DNA of 41,660 nucleotides from Clostridiaceae bacterium (GTDB lineage: Bacteria; Bacillota; Clostridia; Peptostreptococcales; Natronincolaceae). The notes under the pieces were generated by a model, which worked only from the letters and a program-made list of their open reading frames with translations, made no database searches and was not told the origin of the DNA. Numbering within the stretch: the first letter of the stretch is position 1; each line of letters opens with the position of its first letter. Location of the stretch: assembly GCA_020832135.1 (NCBI GenBank), contig JAFIFG010000038.1, positions 1 to 41,660 on the forward strand, written 5' to 3'. Made by a program: the position numbers and the translations under genes. Positions 7,935 to 18,639 of the stretch are shown here, one piece after another.

Positions 7935-7982
7935 GAACCCCCCTCTATATTTATGTCTTAATTTATAATATGAGGGAGGTTC
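7935..7982 (-). promoter_or_regulatory. Hairpin hiding the spoIIID ribosome-binding site
   Basis: In the minus-strand RNA GAACCUCCCUC (7982-7972) pairs over 11 bp, with one G-U, with GAGGGGGGUUC (7945-7935), leaving a 26-nt loop. The second arm is the Shine-Dalgarno of spoIIID; the TTG start follows 6 nt after the stem. There is no U-run after it, so it is a poor terminator for spoIIQ, though a stabilising 3' hairpin for that mRNA is an alternative. Confidence 0.6.
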
Positions 7983-8030
7983 TAAATTTAGAATTGCTAA
8001 TTTTCAAGTTTTTACTTAATTTAACACAAT

Positions 8031-8873
8031 TTAATCAATTTTTGGTAAATATCCTTGAGGATCTACTAGGGTATCATCCTCTAATACCTGGAAATGCAAT
8101 AGTGGGCCCTCTTCTGTTTTCAGAGAAGCGGTTCTTCCTACTCCACTTATTACTTGACCTCTGTCCACCATTTGGCCTACCTTCACCATAGCATCGGTGG
8201 ATAAATTGCTATATCTTGTATAAAGATCTCCTTCATGCTTCAAGGTAATGGTAATACCCATGACGGTATCGTTAATTACTTCTACAACCTCTCCATCCAG
8301 TGCTGCCCTTACTGGAGCACCTTCTTCTGCATGAATATCTACTCCCCTATGTACACCCCAATGGTCTAGGGTCTTATGGTAAACTAATTTATCCATAGCA
8401 AAAGGCATACCGACCTTACCCATGACTGGTTGTGTCATCACCTGCTGTTTAGCAGCTGTAGCTTCAGATTCTTTCTCCAGTTCTGGTTGTGGTTCTACTT
8501 CTTTAGGTTCCGCTTTTTTAGGCTCTACCTCTTTAGGTTCTATCTCTTTAGGCTTTGCTTCTTCTTCCTTTTCCACTCTAGGGCTCTCTACTATCTCTAC
8601 ACCCTTTTGAGGTTGAGTTGCTGTGTCTTCAGCCGCCTCCTCCTCATCCTCCATCATGGTTACCTCTACCTCTGTGGGCTCTTCTATTTCTGTAGAGTCC
8701 TCTGCTATAAATTCCTCATCCTGTCTCGACACCCAAATTGCTGTTGTCATCACCAATGCTACACATAGTAATAAAATAAGATAAAAGCCTTGTTTGTCTA
8801 AAAATTTGTATAGTTTTCCTTTTTCATTGTTGTCTTTGTTATTGTTGTTATTATCGTTATTTTCAAAAGACAT
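8031..8873 (-). CDS. spoIIQ: SpoIIQ-like engulfment protein with degenerate LytM (M23) domain
   Basis: A 280-residue bitopic membrane protein of the forespore that pairs with SpoIIIAH across the septum during engulfment. Asn-rich N-tail (residues 1-20), one membrane helix (about 29-48), an acidic linker with five EPKEV-like repeats (about 107-131), then an M23 domain (about 150-275). Zinc ligands are kept (HRGVD, H175 and D179; H260), but the two catalytic His positions are Asn (N223, YSNL in place of YxHL) and Leu (L258, LLH in place of HxH), so it is probably not a peptidase. ATG at 8873 has GGAGGTG at the right distance; the earlier in-frame GTG at 8888 would overlap that site. A sigma-F promoter precedes it. 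Confidence 0.88.
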   Translation of the reverse strand: MSFENNDNNNNNKDNNEKGKLYKFLDKQGFYLILLLCVALVMTTAIWVSRQDEEFIAEDSTEIEEPTEVEVTMMEDEEEAAEDTATQPQKGVEIVESPRVEKEEEAKPKEIEPKEVEPKKAEPKEVEPQPELEKESEATAAKQQVMTQPVMGKVGMPFAMDKLVYHKTLDHWGVHRGVDIHAEEGAPVRAALDGEVVEVINDTVMGITITLKHEGDLYTRYSNLSTDAMVKVGQMVDRGQVISGVGRTASLKTEEGPLLHFQVLEDDTLVDPQGYLPKID

Positions 8874-8893
8874 ATATTCCACCTCCACCTGTA

Positions 8894-8922
8894 ATTATCA
8901 CCCGGTTTTAGTGGATTTATAC
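8894..8922 (-). promoter_or_regulatory. Sigma-F (forespore) type promoter for spoIIQ
   Basis: Minus strand: GTATA (8918-8922), a 15-nt spacer, then GGTGATAAT (8894-8902), which fits GTATA-N15-GGnnAnAnT at every fixed position. It lies 20 nt upstream of the spoIIQ start. Bacillus spoIIQ is a known sigma-F target. Confidence 0.7.
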
Positions 8923-8984
8923 CTTCTCATTAAATTCCTTCTCAATTGTTAGTCCTATGTACAAGCTCTTGACCACCCTACACA

Positions 8985-9020
8985 TAAAAATAGAAATTCT
9001 TTTTACAGAATTTCTACTTT
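8985..9020 (-). terminator. Terminator of spoIID
   Basis: Stem TAGAAATTCT / AGAATTTCTA (8991-9000 with 9007-9016), followed on the minus strand by five T. It includes the TAG stop codon of spoIID. Confidence 0.75.
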
Positions 9021-10027
9021 TTATTAGTATGATGGCTAGTTAATTTACTTAAAGTGACTCCTTGATAATAATGCTTTAGGATTTCTTTATAATCCTTGCC
9101 TTCCCTGGCCATGCCGTTGGCACCCCACTGACTCATGCCTACTCCATGACCGTAGCCTCTAGTATTAAAGGTAACGGTGTTTCTTCCTATATCTATGGTG
9201 AAATCAGCTGACCTCAAGCCAAAAATTCCTCGTACCTCACTACCGGAAAAGGTTTGATTGCCGATTTGTATCCTTTTTATGCTTCCCCCTTCATTTCTTT
9301 CTAATATATTGATTTGGGAGGCAATGTTTCTAGTGCTGATTTGAAGATTACTGTTTTTATTCTTTAATCCACTTATAAATTCATCTATAGTAACTTCTTT
9401 TTGATCCACCAATACTGGAGATCTATCCTCATAGGGGCTAGAAACACTTCTTAAATAGGGTAATGCTGTGGCAAATACATCCTCCGAGTTTTCCGTCTTT
9501 CCACCACTGGTGGAGTGATAAAGGGGTTCTATAGGCTTCATATTGTAGGTCATAATAATCCCAGTTGTGTCCCTTACTGCCTCCTGTATCTTAGGCCAAT
9601 ATCTAGCAACCCATACCATGCCGTGTCGTTCTTTAAGTGTCTCTGCTGAAAGCCACTCCTGGCAGTGAAGGTGACTGGTACATAAGGGTGCCCCTGGATG
9701 GGAGGAATGTCCCTCTTCTCCCAATGTTGTTAGACGCCAAATGGCGTAGCTTCTAGCTGCCACCGCCTGGGCCTTTAGGGCCTCCATTTCAAAGCTAGCC
9801 GGCATCTCCGCCGCCACGACATGGGCTATGTATTCCTCTAGGTAGGGTTCCATAATTTCCTTCGTCTCATGATTATAGACTTTAATCCTAAAATCCGACT
9901 CTACAATTTCGTGCTGCACTATATCTTGTTTTTGAGGTGCATCCATATTGCAGCTGCTGATGATCAGCAGTGGAATTAATAAAGTAGTGGTGAAAATTGA
10001 AATACAAGCAAAAAAAATACCCCTCAT
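9014..10027 (-). CDS. spoIID: Stage II sporulation protein D, lytic transglycosylase
   Basis: A 337-residue membrane-anchored enzyme that cuts glycan strands of septal peptidoglycan so the mother-cell membrane can engulf the forespore, working with SpoIIM and SpoIIP. Hydrophobic anchor at about residues 5-25, ending in SSCN (C26 could be lipidated, but the context is weak). The catalytic Glu lies in HVVAAEMPASFEMEALKAQA (E74), followed by VAARSYAIW, and the C-terminal GYGHGVGMSQWGANGMA motif is intact. Length is normal. It sits between murA and spoIIQ as in Bacillus, with terminators on both sides, so it is probably monocistronic. No convincing sigma-E promoter was identified. Confidence 0.95.
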   Translation of the reverse strand: MRGIFFACISIFTTTLLIPLLIISSCNMDAPQKQDIVQHEIVESDFRIKVYNHETKEIMEPYLEEYIAHVVAAEMPASFEMEALKAQAVAARSYAIWRLTTLGEEGHSSHPGAPLCTSHLHCQEWLSAETLKERHGMVWVARYWPKIQEAVRDTTGIIMTYNMKPIEPLYHSTSGGKTENSEDVFATALPYLRSVSSPYEDRSPVLVDQKEVTIDEFISGLKNKNSNLQISTRNIASQINILERNEGGSIKRIQIGNQTFSGSEVRGIFGLRSADFTIDIGRNTVTFNTRGYGHGVGMSQWGANGMAREGKDYKEILKHYYQGVTLSKLTSHHTNKK

Positions 10028-10101
10028 TTGTCATGTCCCCTTATCGTTGGATTTTCCATCATAAATAAATATATGTTAGAGACACAAGGGTTAGAACTAC
10101 G

Positions 10102-10141
10102 AAAAAAGGCCAAGGTTTAGCAATTGCTAAACCTCAGCCTT
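10102..10141 (-). terminator. Terminator of murA
   Basis: Stem AGGTTTAGC / GCTAAACCT, extended outward by AAGGC / GCCTT after a 2-nt bulge on each side, then six T on the minus strand. Very strong. Confidence 0.85.
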
Positions 10142-10156
10142 CATCTATTGTTGCAT

Positions 10157-11410
10157 TTATTCTACTCTTCTAATTTTCGCACCTAGCCCAACTAATTTCT
10201 TTTCGATATCCACATAACCTCTATCAATATGTTCTATATTGGTTACTTCTGTTATACCTTCCGAGACTAGACCTGCTAGAATCAGAGCGGCTCCTGCCCT
10301 TAGGTCCGTTGCCTTCACTGGAGCTCCTTGAAGTCCTCTACGGCCTTCAATGATGGCACTACGGCCTTCTATTTTGATGTCAGCACCCATTCTCTTAAGC
10401 TCACTAACATGCATAAACCGATTTTCAAAGACGGTTTCTATGATAACACTAGTTCCCTCCGCCACACTCATAAGAGCCATAAACTGAGCCTGCATATCAG
10501 TAGGAAATCCTGGATAGGGCAATGTTTTTATGTCTACTGCCTTTAACCTTTGAGGTGCTATTACTCTAATACCATTTCCTTCTTCATAGACCTCTACATC
10601 ACTTTCCTTTAACTTTGCAATCACAGGTTTAAGATGATCTATTACAGTATTATCTATAAGGACATTTCCACCCGTCATAGCCGCCGCCACCATATAGGTT
10701 CCTGCCTCTATTCTATCGGGAATAACAGTATGATTGGTTCCCTTTAGTTCCTTTACACCTTGAATCTTGATGGTGTCGGTGCCGGCACCCTTGATATTGG
10801 CACCCATTTTGTTTAGCAAATTAGCCAGGTCAGTTATTTCAGGCTCCTCTGCAACATTTTCAATAATGGTTTGCCCTTCAGCCAATACCGCCGCCATCAT
10901 AATATTTTCTGTTGCTCCTACACTGGGGAAATCAAGATAAATTTTCGCCCCAACTAATTTCTCCGCCTTAGCTTCTACAAAGCCGTGGCCTAGGGTAATT
11001 TCAGCTCCTAAAGCCTTAAATCCCTTTAGATGTAAATCAATGGGTCGAGTTCCAATGGCACATCCTCCCGGCATGGATATTCTAGCCTTTCCCATCCTTG
11101 CCAACAGCGGGCCCATCACTAGAAAGGATGCCCTCATTTTTCTTACCAACTCATAGGGAGCTTCATAATGATTTATGTTGGTTGCTACAACTTCTATTTG
11201 CTCTCTGTCTATTTTTTTTACATCAGCACCAAGGCTACTCAATACTTCACAGATTACTTCTACATCTCTTAAGGGAGGCACGTCCTCCAAAACACATTTT
11301 TCTGTCGCCAACAATGTTGCAGCCAAAATCGGCAGGACAGAGTTTTTAGCTCCACTAGCTCTTACCGTGCCCTTCAGCGGACCACTTTTCTCAACAATTA
11401 TTTTTGCCAA
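10157..11410 (-). CDS. murA: UDP-N-acetylglucosamine 1-carboxyvinyltransferase MurA
   Basis: First committed step of peptidoglycan synthesis: transfers enolpyruvate from PEP to UDP-GlcNAc. The catalytic Cys lies in [18 protein letters not shown] (C117), the fosfomycin target. The substrate-binding Lys-Asn pair is in [16 protein letters not shown] (K22, N23), and the C-terminal R-x-G-A-A-L segment ([13 protein letters not shown]) is present. I place the start at TTG 11410: it gives the family N-terminus [12 protein letters not shown] and has GAGG 8 nt upstream. An in-frame ATG at 11431 would add seven residues but has no ribosome site. Length 417, as usual. By position it is the murAA-type copy. 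Confidence 0.95.
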   Translation of the reverse strand: MAKIIVEKSGPLKGTVRASGAKNSVLPILAATLLATEKCVLEDVPPLRDVEVICEVLSSLGADVKKIDREQIEVVATNINHYEAPYELVRKMRASFLVMGPLLARMGKARISMPGGCAIGTRPIDLHLKGFKALGAEITLGHGFVEAKAEKLVGAKIYLDFPSVGATENIMMAAVLAEGQTIIENVAEEPEITDLANLLNKMGANIKGAGTDTIKIQGVKELKGTNHTVIPDRIEAGTYMVAAAMTGGNVLIDNTVIDHLKPVIAKLKESDVEVYEEGNGIRVIAPQRLKAVDIKTLPYPGFPTDMQAQFMALMSVAEGTSVIIETVFENRFMHVSELKRMGADIKIEGRSAIIEGRRGLQGAPVKATDLRAGAALILAGLVSEGITEVTNIEHIDRGYVDIEKKLVGLGAKIRRVE

Positions 11411-11452
11411 TATCTTTTCCTCACTTTCCATAGCTGCCAGAATACTTTTTGT

Positions 11453-12283
11453 TTAGTAGGTCATTGTAATCAATGGAGTGGCAATGTATAAGTAGGTTTT
11501 TTCTTCATAATCGTTATATCTCATGGCTAATTGTAAATTTACTTTTTTGTCACCATATTGCAGCGAGTGGGGTATGATGGGTGTATAGATGGTAGTACTT
11601 ACATAGGATTCCTGTTTTATCTCCTCCACCTTTTGTGGCTTTAGTGGCTGAATGATTTCTTGTATTTTTTCTTGTCGTTGTTCTATTGACATCTTCTCAT
11701 CATAGGTTCCAACCATATTGATGGTGGTTTCTATATGATCCCCATATTTCTTTAGAATCTCCTGACTTTGATTACTTTTCTCTACTAATTGTTTATACCC
11801 TTTATTCTGCATGATGTCAATAATAATATACGAAGTTTTTTCTCCCTGTGAACTTGATGAATATACTTTAAATGTAATAATTTCACCATTTTCACTTGTA
11901 TTTGTTGCTAAAAATTGATTTACACCATCATCTGAAAACTCATAAAGGAAGAGTGTGCTTTTATCCTCTAGTGTAGCTTCTGTTTCAGAATAGTACTTAT
12001 AATTTTCTTCATTTATAATGACTTCCGTTGTATGCTGTAGCCCTAATTGGCTTTTAAGTTCTTCTTTAATTTCCTGAATTTCCTCTTGAGACCACAGGGT
12101 ATTGTTCAGTGTTAAGGTGGTATTGATATTACTTTCTAAAATAGTCGCTTCACTTTCTTCAAATATATACACCATAGGATCCTCTACTACAAAGGCATCT
12201 CCCTTGTTTGTAAAGGCAGAAGTAATATAAAAACAGCTTAAAAAAAATAAAATAATAAGTGCATAATTAGGTTTCTTCTTCAT
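11453..12283 (-). CDS. ywmB: YwmB family protein
   Basis: A 276-residue secreted or membrane-anchored protein of unknown function with an N-terminal hydrophobic segment (about residues 8-24, ALIILFFLSCFYITSAF). The rest is a mix of beta and helix with LGLQHTTEVIINEE, IIDIMQNKGYKQL and a C-terminal ATPLITMTY. Its placement directly before murA, and its size, match the YwmB family (DUF1779, a TATA-binding-protein-like fold) that precedes murAA in Bacillus. Recognition rests partly on synteny. Start ATG 12283 has an AGGAGGG site. A long stem-loop lies in the 5' leader. Confidence 0.75.
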   Translation of the reverse strand: MKKKPNYALIILFFLSCFYITSAFTNKGDAFVVEDPMVYIFEESEATILESNINTTLTLNNTLWSQEEIQEIKEELKSQLGLQHTTEVIINEENYKYYSETEATLEDKSTLFLYEFSDDGVNQFLATNTSENGEIITFKVYSSSSQGEKTSYIIIDIMQNKGYKQLVEKSNQSQEILKKYGDHIETTINMVGTYDEKMSIEQRQEKIQEIIQPLKPQKVEEIKQESYVSTTIYTPIIPHSLQYGDKKVNLQLAMRYNDYEEKTYLYIATPLITMTY

Positions 12284-12323
12284 GATTTATTCCCTCCTGT
12301 CTTTTTTTGAAAATTACATAGGT

Positions 12324-12404
12324 AAAGGGAAGAGCCTTAAGTATGTAAGTATGATGTTAAAGGGGGACGAAAAACACCTCTACTACAACTTATCTCTTCC
12401 CTTT
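12324..12404 (-). promoter_or_regulatory. Long-range stem-loop in the ywmB leader
   Basis: AAAGGGAAGAG (12324-12334) and CTCTTCCCTTT (12394-12404) form a perfect 11-bp stem enclosing 59 nt, about 40 nt before the ywmB start. The loop contains GGGGGACGAAAAACACCTC. No T-run follows on the minus strand. Could be an RNA regulatory element or the terminator stem of the preceding unit; I recognise no riboswitch class. Confidence 0.4.
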
Positions 12405-12509
12405 GTATTTTCATTATTGACAGGAGGGTGAAAAGCTATACATTACAGTTAATAATAAATAAAGAAGAAAAGGTGACAAATTTGTTTATCCATAGCCTGT
12501 GCCTCTCAT

Positions 12510-12698
12510 GAAAATCAAGTATATTAAGGGAATGCATTTGAAAGTATTGTAACAACTCTTAGTGAATGGAAATAAAAAATTCGTTAAAAAATCCGTATGT
12601 TTGAGCATAGCGAGTTTGCGGATTTTAGGATTTTTTATTGAAATGAACTTTAGAGTTGTCAATACTTGAAATAGCATGAGTGTATATACTTGATTTTC
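12510..12698. repeat. 189-bp palindromic dispersed repeat, copy B
   Basis: Same length and orientation as copy A, with termini GAAAATCAAGTATAT and GTATATACTTGATTTTC. It ends 4 nt past the stop codon of the yueI-like gene. Confidence 0.9.
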
Positions 12699-12702
12699 AA
12701 CT

Positions 12703-13254
12703 CTACATCAACGGCCCTCCATCCTTATCCCTTTCGCAGGCACCACAATATAGGCCTATCATCTTCCCTAAAAAATTTAATTTTTTAAACTCCTCCGTTG
12801 CCTCTGGTGCAACACTTTCTAATTCTTGGTAGCAATCACTGCATAATTCCTTATGTGTGGTATTTTTAAATTTTGCTGGCATTTCTTTAATTTCCGGAGT
12901 TACATCTTCTCGATCTACCGCCTGTCGGCTGGCTACTATGAGCCCCATGGCCTCCGAAAAATCCGTTGCTATGGATTTATACTCTCTGTTCATTTCCTTT
13001 GCTAATCTCATATATTTTGAATTGATTTCCATCGGTATATTGCCGTTTAATATGAGCATTTCTGCCATAGGGTCCTGCAGTGCCGTCTTTACTACATGGT
13101 AGGCTTCGGTCTTTCTCACTTGTTCCTTAGTTAATCCCAAGAGAACCCTTTCTCTAAATTCCCCTAGCCATTTTCTCTTTTCCTCTGGCTTTAGCTCTGG
13201 TGTTCCTCGCAGTGCATATTCTATGGTTTTTTCCAATTCATTTTTATCCGACAC
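12703..13254 (-). CDS. YueI family protein with a C-terminal Cys4 extension
   Basis: A 183-residue cytoplasmic protein. Residues 1-110 match the YueI family (DUF1694): EKTIEYALRGTPELKPEEKR, FRERVLLGLTKEQV, then ILNGNIPMEINSKYMRLAKE and GLIVAS. YueI has no known biochemical role, although its fold resembles ribosomal-protein-L7Ae-like domains. Unlike typical YueI (about 130 residues), this one has a tail with two Cys pairs, CSDC (138/141) and CGAC (170/173), which look like a zinc-binding knuckle. Repeat copy B starts 4 nt after the stop. The neighbouring plus-strand gene is divergent. Confidence 0.8.
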   Translation of the reverse strand: MSDKNELEKTIEYALRGTPELKPEEKRKWLGEFRERVLLGLTKEQVRKTEAYHVVKTALQDPMAEMLILNGNIPMEINSKYMRLAKEMNREYKSIATDFSEAMGLIVASRQAVDREDVTPEIKEMPAKFKNTTHKELCSDCYQELESVAPEATEEFKKLNFLGKMIGLYCGACERDKDGGPLM

Positions 13255-13290
13255 GGTGAAAACCCCTTTCTATTTTACATTATTTATCCT

Positions 13291-13319
13291 TTGTCAATCT
13301 TTTGTATTTAGTATATAAT
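13291..13319 (+). promoter_or_regulatory. Sigma-A promoter for the NusG-II-domain gene
   Basis: TTGTCA (13291-13296) and TATAAT (13314-13319) with a 17-nt spacer; start codon 53 nt downstream. Confidence 0.75.
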
Positions 13320-13372
13320 AAAAGTTACTGATTTATGTAATAAACCATCCTTTTAGATTGGAGGTTTTAAGG

Positions 13373-13789
13373 ATGAAGATCATTACTAAGGCGGATATTG
13401 GATTAATTGTGGTTATTTTGATTTTAAGTGTGGTTTCTATTTTTTCTATTCCTAGACTCTTAACATCTCCAGGAAATGGCAAAATGATTATGGTTCATTT
13501 AAACAATGAGGTTATTCATCAATTCCCATTGGTGGAAAGTGATGAATCGGAATTTATCGATTTCCCCTTTACTGTTGATGGTAAAGAATATACTGGTAGA
13601 TTAGAAATGAAGGATGGTTATGTCCGACTCCATAGGTTGCCTAAGGATATTGTCCCCCTTGCCATACATGCTGACATGGGATGGATTCGAGAGCCTTATC
13701 AAATGATTGTCAGTCTTCCTATTCGTATGTATATTACAGTGGAGAATACAGAGGAAGAAGAGCAACTCTTTGATATCATTGTACATTAA
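13373..13789 (+). CDS. NusG domain II-containing protein
   Basis: A 138-residue protein with one N-terminal membrane helix (about residues 8-30, IGLIVVILILSVVSIFSIP) and an extracytoplasmic beta domain containing FPFTVDGKEYTGRLEMKDG and the end motif IVSLPIRMYITVE. This is the layout of the NusG_II (DUF1312) family: a short anchored domain of unknown role, often seen near flavin- or membrane-redox genes. The start is ATG 13373 with GGAGG 8 nt upstream; a TTG at 13358 in the same frame would overlap that site. It is a lone plus-strand gene with its own promoter and a shared bidirectional terminator. Confidence 0.82.
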   Translation: MKIITKADIGLIVVILILSVVSIFSIPRLLTSPGNGKMIMVHLNNEVIHQFPLVESDESEFIDFPFTVDGKEYTGRLEMKDGYVRLHRLPKDIVPLAIHADMGWIREPYQMIVSLPIRMYITVENTEEEEQLFDIIVH

Positions 13790-13805
13790 AAAGTCATGAA
13801 AATGC

Positions 13806-13837
13806 AAAAAAGCGGAGATGAAAATCTCCGCTTTTTG
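13806..13837. terminator. Bidirectional terminator between the NusG-II gene and atpC
   Basis: AGCGGAGA / TCTCCGCT stem with flanking A5/T5 and a 6-nt loop. T-runs follow on both strands, so it ends both the atp operon and the convergent plus-strand gene. Confidence 0.85.
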
Positions 13838-13841
13838 TTAT

Positions 13842-14252
13842 TTACTTTTTCTTGCTTTGATATACTTCTATTCTATTGATGGCCTTTTTCAGGGCTATTT
13901 CCGCCCTTACAGTATCTGTATTTTCTTTGCTGCTTTCTAGGCGTTTTTCTGCTCTTTCCCTTGCTGCCTCCGCCCTTTCAACATCAATTTCCTGTGGCCA
14001 TTCTGCTGCATCAGAGATAACGATGGTTTTGCCTTCCTCCACCTTTACAAAGCCCTCCGTTATGGCGGCTTCCCTTATCTCTCCGTCTTTCTTAATCTTC
14101 ATTTTTCCTATCTTTAAAGGTGAGACCATAGACATATGGCCCTTTAATATACCTACATCTCCTGTGATGGTTCTCAATACCACCATTTCCACTTCGTCGT
14201 CGTAGAATACCCTGTCAGGTGTTACTATCTCTAAATGAAATTTAGAAGCCAT
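13842..14252 (-). CDS. atpC: ATP synthase F1 epsilon subunit
   Basis: A 136-residue epsilon subunit: N-terminal beta-sandwich (FHLEIVTPDRVFYDDEVEMV; GDVGILKGHMSMVSPLKIGK) and C-terminal helical hairpin (about 88-134, rich in Glu/Arg/Ala) that can insert into F1 and inhibit hydrolysis. It binds the gamma foot and the c-ring loops. Last gene of the atp operon, 8 nt after atpD, followed by a strong terminator. Confidence 0.95.
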   Translation of the reverse strand: MASKFHLEIVTPDRVFYDDEVEMVVLRTITGDVGILKGHMSMVSPLKIGKMKIKKDGEIREAAITEGFVKVEEGKTIVISDAAEWPQEIDVERAEAARERAEKRLESSKENTDTVRAEIALKKAINRIEVYQSKKK

Positions 14253-14260
14253 TTAACCAC

Positions 14261-16551
<2,291 letters not shown>

Positions 16552-16566
16552 GTCCTCACCTCCCCA

Positions 16567-18078
16567 TTATTGGGCTTTAAACTTTTTCTTGAACTCGTCT
16601 AGTGCAGCCTTTAGCTTTTCTTCGATTTCACCCTCTAGTTTACCTGTATCTACAATGGTTTTACCGATTTCGCTGTAGTTAGCATTAACAAATTCTAAGA
16701 ATTGATCTTCAAATTCTGTTACTTTATCTACATCGATATCTGTAAGGTATTTGTTAGTTACAGCATAAATCATCATAACCTGGTTTTCTACTGCCACTGG
16801 ACGATATTGTGGTTGTTTTAATACCTCAACAATTCTTTCACCCTGTGCTAGTCTTCCTTGGGTTTCTTTATCCAATTCAGAACCAAACTGAGCAAAAGCC
16901 GCCAGTTCTCTATATTGAGCAAGCTCTAAACGTAGCTTTCCAGCAACCTGCTTCATGGCTTTAATTTGAGCGCTACCACCAACACGAGATACTGAAATAC
17001 CAGCATTTACCGCTGGACGTATCCCCGCATGGAATAATTCTGACTCTAGGAAGATCTGTCCATCAGTGATAGAAATAACATTTGTTGGTATATAGGCAGA
17101 AACATCCCCTGCTTGAGTTTCAATCATAGGTAATGCGGTTAAAGATCCGCCACCTCTCTCGTCACTAAGCTTTGCAGCTCTTTCCAACAATCTACTATGT
17201 AGATAGAATACATCTCCAGGATAAGCTTCTCTTCCTGGTGGACGTCTTAATAGTAAAGACATAGTACGGTAAGCAACAGCATGTTTAGATAAATCATCAT
17301 AGATAATTAAGACATGCTTACCATTATCCATAAATTCTTCTCCCATGGCACAACCTGCATAAGGAGCGATATATTGTAGTGGTGCCAACTCACTGGCGGT
17401 TGCTGATACGATGATGGTGTAATCCATTGCACCATTTTTTTCTAAAACATCTTGTATTTGGGCTACTGTTGATTTTTTCTGTCCAATAGCTACATAAATA
17501 CAAATAACATCAGTATTTTTTTGGTTGATGATGGTATCTATAGCTATGGCTGTTTTACCAGTCTGTCTATCTCCGATAATAAGCTCTCTTTGCCCTCTAC
17601 CGATTGGAATCATAGAGTCTATAGCTTTAATTCCAGTTTGTAGTGGCTCATGTACAGATTTTCTAGCAATGATTCCAGGTGCTACCCTTTCCACATCCCT
17701 ATGTTTATCGGTGTTAATAGGTCCTTTTCCATCTATAGGCTGACCTAGAGCATTTACAACACGGCCTAGGAGCTCATCCCCTACTGGAACCTCAACAATC
17801 CTTCCAGTACTTTTTACCATGTCGCCTTCTTTAATATTATCATCTGAACCCAAGAGCACGCATCCTACATTTTCTTCTTCAAGGTTCAGTGTCATTCCAT
17901 ATACATCTCCAGGGAATTGTAAAAGTTCCCCAGCCATACACTTTTCTAGACCATGAATTCTTGCTATACCGTCACCTACTTGAATAACGGTTCCAACGTC
18001 CTTCATGTCTAATTTATTTTCATACCTTTTAATTTGCTCTTTAATGACAGAGCTAATTTCTTCAGGTCTGAGATTCAT
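16567..18078 (-). CDS. atpA: ATP synthase F1 alpha subunit
   Basis: A 503-residue non-catalytic nucleotide-binding subunit with Walker A GDRQTGKT (169-176), the Walker B strand [17 protein letters not shown], the P-loop-family [17 protein letters not shown] and the arginine-finger region [15 protein letters not shown]. Normal length; 18 nt after atpH in the operon. Confidence 0.98.
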   Translation of the reverse strand: MNLRPEEISSVIKEQIKRYENKLDMKDVGTVIQVGDGIARIHGLEKCMAGELLQFPGDVYGMTLNLEEENVGCVLLGSDDNIKEGDMVKSTGRIVEVPVGDELLGRVVNALGQPIDGKGPINTDKHRDVERVAPGIIARKSVHEPLQTGIKAIDSMIPIGRGQRELIIGDRQTGKTAIAIDTIINQKNTDVICIYVAIGQKKSTVAQIQDVLEKNGAMDYTIIVSATASELAPLQYIAPYAGCAMGEEFMDNGKHVLIIYDDLSKHAVAYRTMSLLLRRPPGREAYPGDVFYLHSRLLERAAKLSDERGGGSLTALPMIETQAGDVSAYIPTNVISITDGQIFLESELFHAGIRPAVNAGISVSRVGGSAQIKAMKQVAGKLRLELAQYRELAAFAQFGSELDKETQGRLAQGERIVEVLKQPQYRPVAVENQVMMIYAVTNKYLTDIDVDKVTEFEDQFLEFVNANYSEIGKTIVDTGKLEGEIEEKLKAALDEFKKKFKAQ

Positions 18079-18096
18079 CTGATATCACCCCTATTC

Positions 18097-18639
18097 CTAT
18101 AATATAATTTGCGACAATTGCTGTTTCAAATGTCCCAGGCGATTTCTCAACGTTCCATCTATCACTTTGTCACCCATTTGTACAAAAATACCACCAATGA
18201 CTGTCTTGTCCACTTCATTTTTAAGCTGCACATTCTTACCTGAAGCCATAGAAAGCTGTACTTGAAGTTTTAATAAGGTTTCTTTTTCTAAAGGTATTGC
18301 TGTTATGGCAATGGCTTCCACCATATTTTTAGAGGCATCTGCTATTTTCTTAAATTCTTTAATAATCTCATGCATATAAGGTGTTCTTCCTTTGTCTACA
18401 AGGATATGTAAGAAATTTAGCACTTCATTACTAAGTTGATTTTCAAAGACATTTTTAATAACACCTTTTTTCTCATTAGATCCTATTAAGGGTGTATTTA
18501 AAAGCTTTGCAAAATCTTGGTTTTCTTTTAAACACGTTTCAATAAACTCCATTTCCTCTTTTATAGGTTGGAGTTTATTTTCTTCCATGGCAACATCAAA
18601 CAAGGCACCGGCATATCTCTTTGCTACTAATTCTGCCAT
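18097..18639 (-). CDS. atpH: ATP synthase F1 delta subunit
   Basis: A 180-residue peripheral-stalk subunit (OSCP homologue): N-terminal helical bundle beginning MAELVAKRYAGALFDVA and the C-terminal signature VIGGIFVQMGDKVIDGTLRN. It joins the b dimer to the top of F1. Its start overlaps the end of atpF by 13 nt, implying translational coupling. Confidence 0.95.
   Translation of the reverse strand: MAELVAKRYAGALFDVAMEENKLQPIKEEMEFIETCLKENQDFAKLLNTPLIGSNEKKGVIKNVFENQLSNEVLNFLHILVDKGRTPYMHEIIKEFKKIADASKNMVEAIAITAIPLEKETLLKLQVQLSMASGKNVQLKNEVDKTVIGGIFVQMGDKVIDGTLRNRLGHLKQQLSQIIL

Larger units (their letters stand above)
12284..12702. other. 419-nt intergenic stretch: leader hairpin and repeat copy B
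   Basis: Holds the ywmB ribosome site, a long-range stem (12324-12404) and the 189-bp repeat (12510-12698). Between them, 12405-12509 is AT-rich with no ORF of note. A short frame running out of the repeat is treated as repeat-derived and is not called as a gene. Confidence 0.6.

Noticed and set aside
7929-7980. Sigma-E promoter upstream of spoIIID (TCATATT ... CATAAATA)
   Set aside because: The boxes look right, but the spacing is only 11 nt instead of about 14, and they lie in the loop of the ribosome-site hairpin.
8430-8768. Plus-strand ORF of 112 codons opposite spoIIQ
   Set aside because: Antisense shadow of the repetitive Glu/Pro/Lys linker of SpoIIQ; no ribosome site or family resemblance.
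10028-10101. Sigma-E promoter of spoIID (CATATATT as -10)
   Set aside because: No acceptable -35 at 14-15 nt; expected biologically but not supported by the sequence.
12420-12450. Plus-strand promoter-like TTGACA and TACATT
   Set aside because: Leads into no plus-strand gene before repeat copy B and lies antisense to the ywmB leader.
12486-12677. Open frame through repeat copy B (63 codons)
   Set aside because: Lies almost entirely within the palindromic repeat, no ribosome site, and the same frame appears in copy C; repeat-derived.
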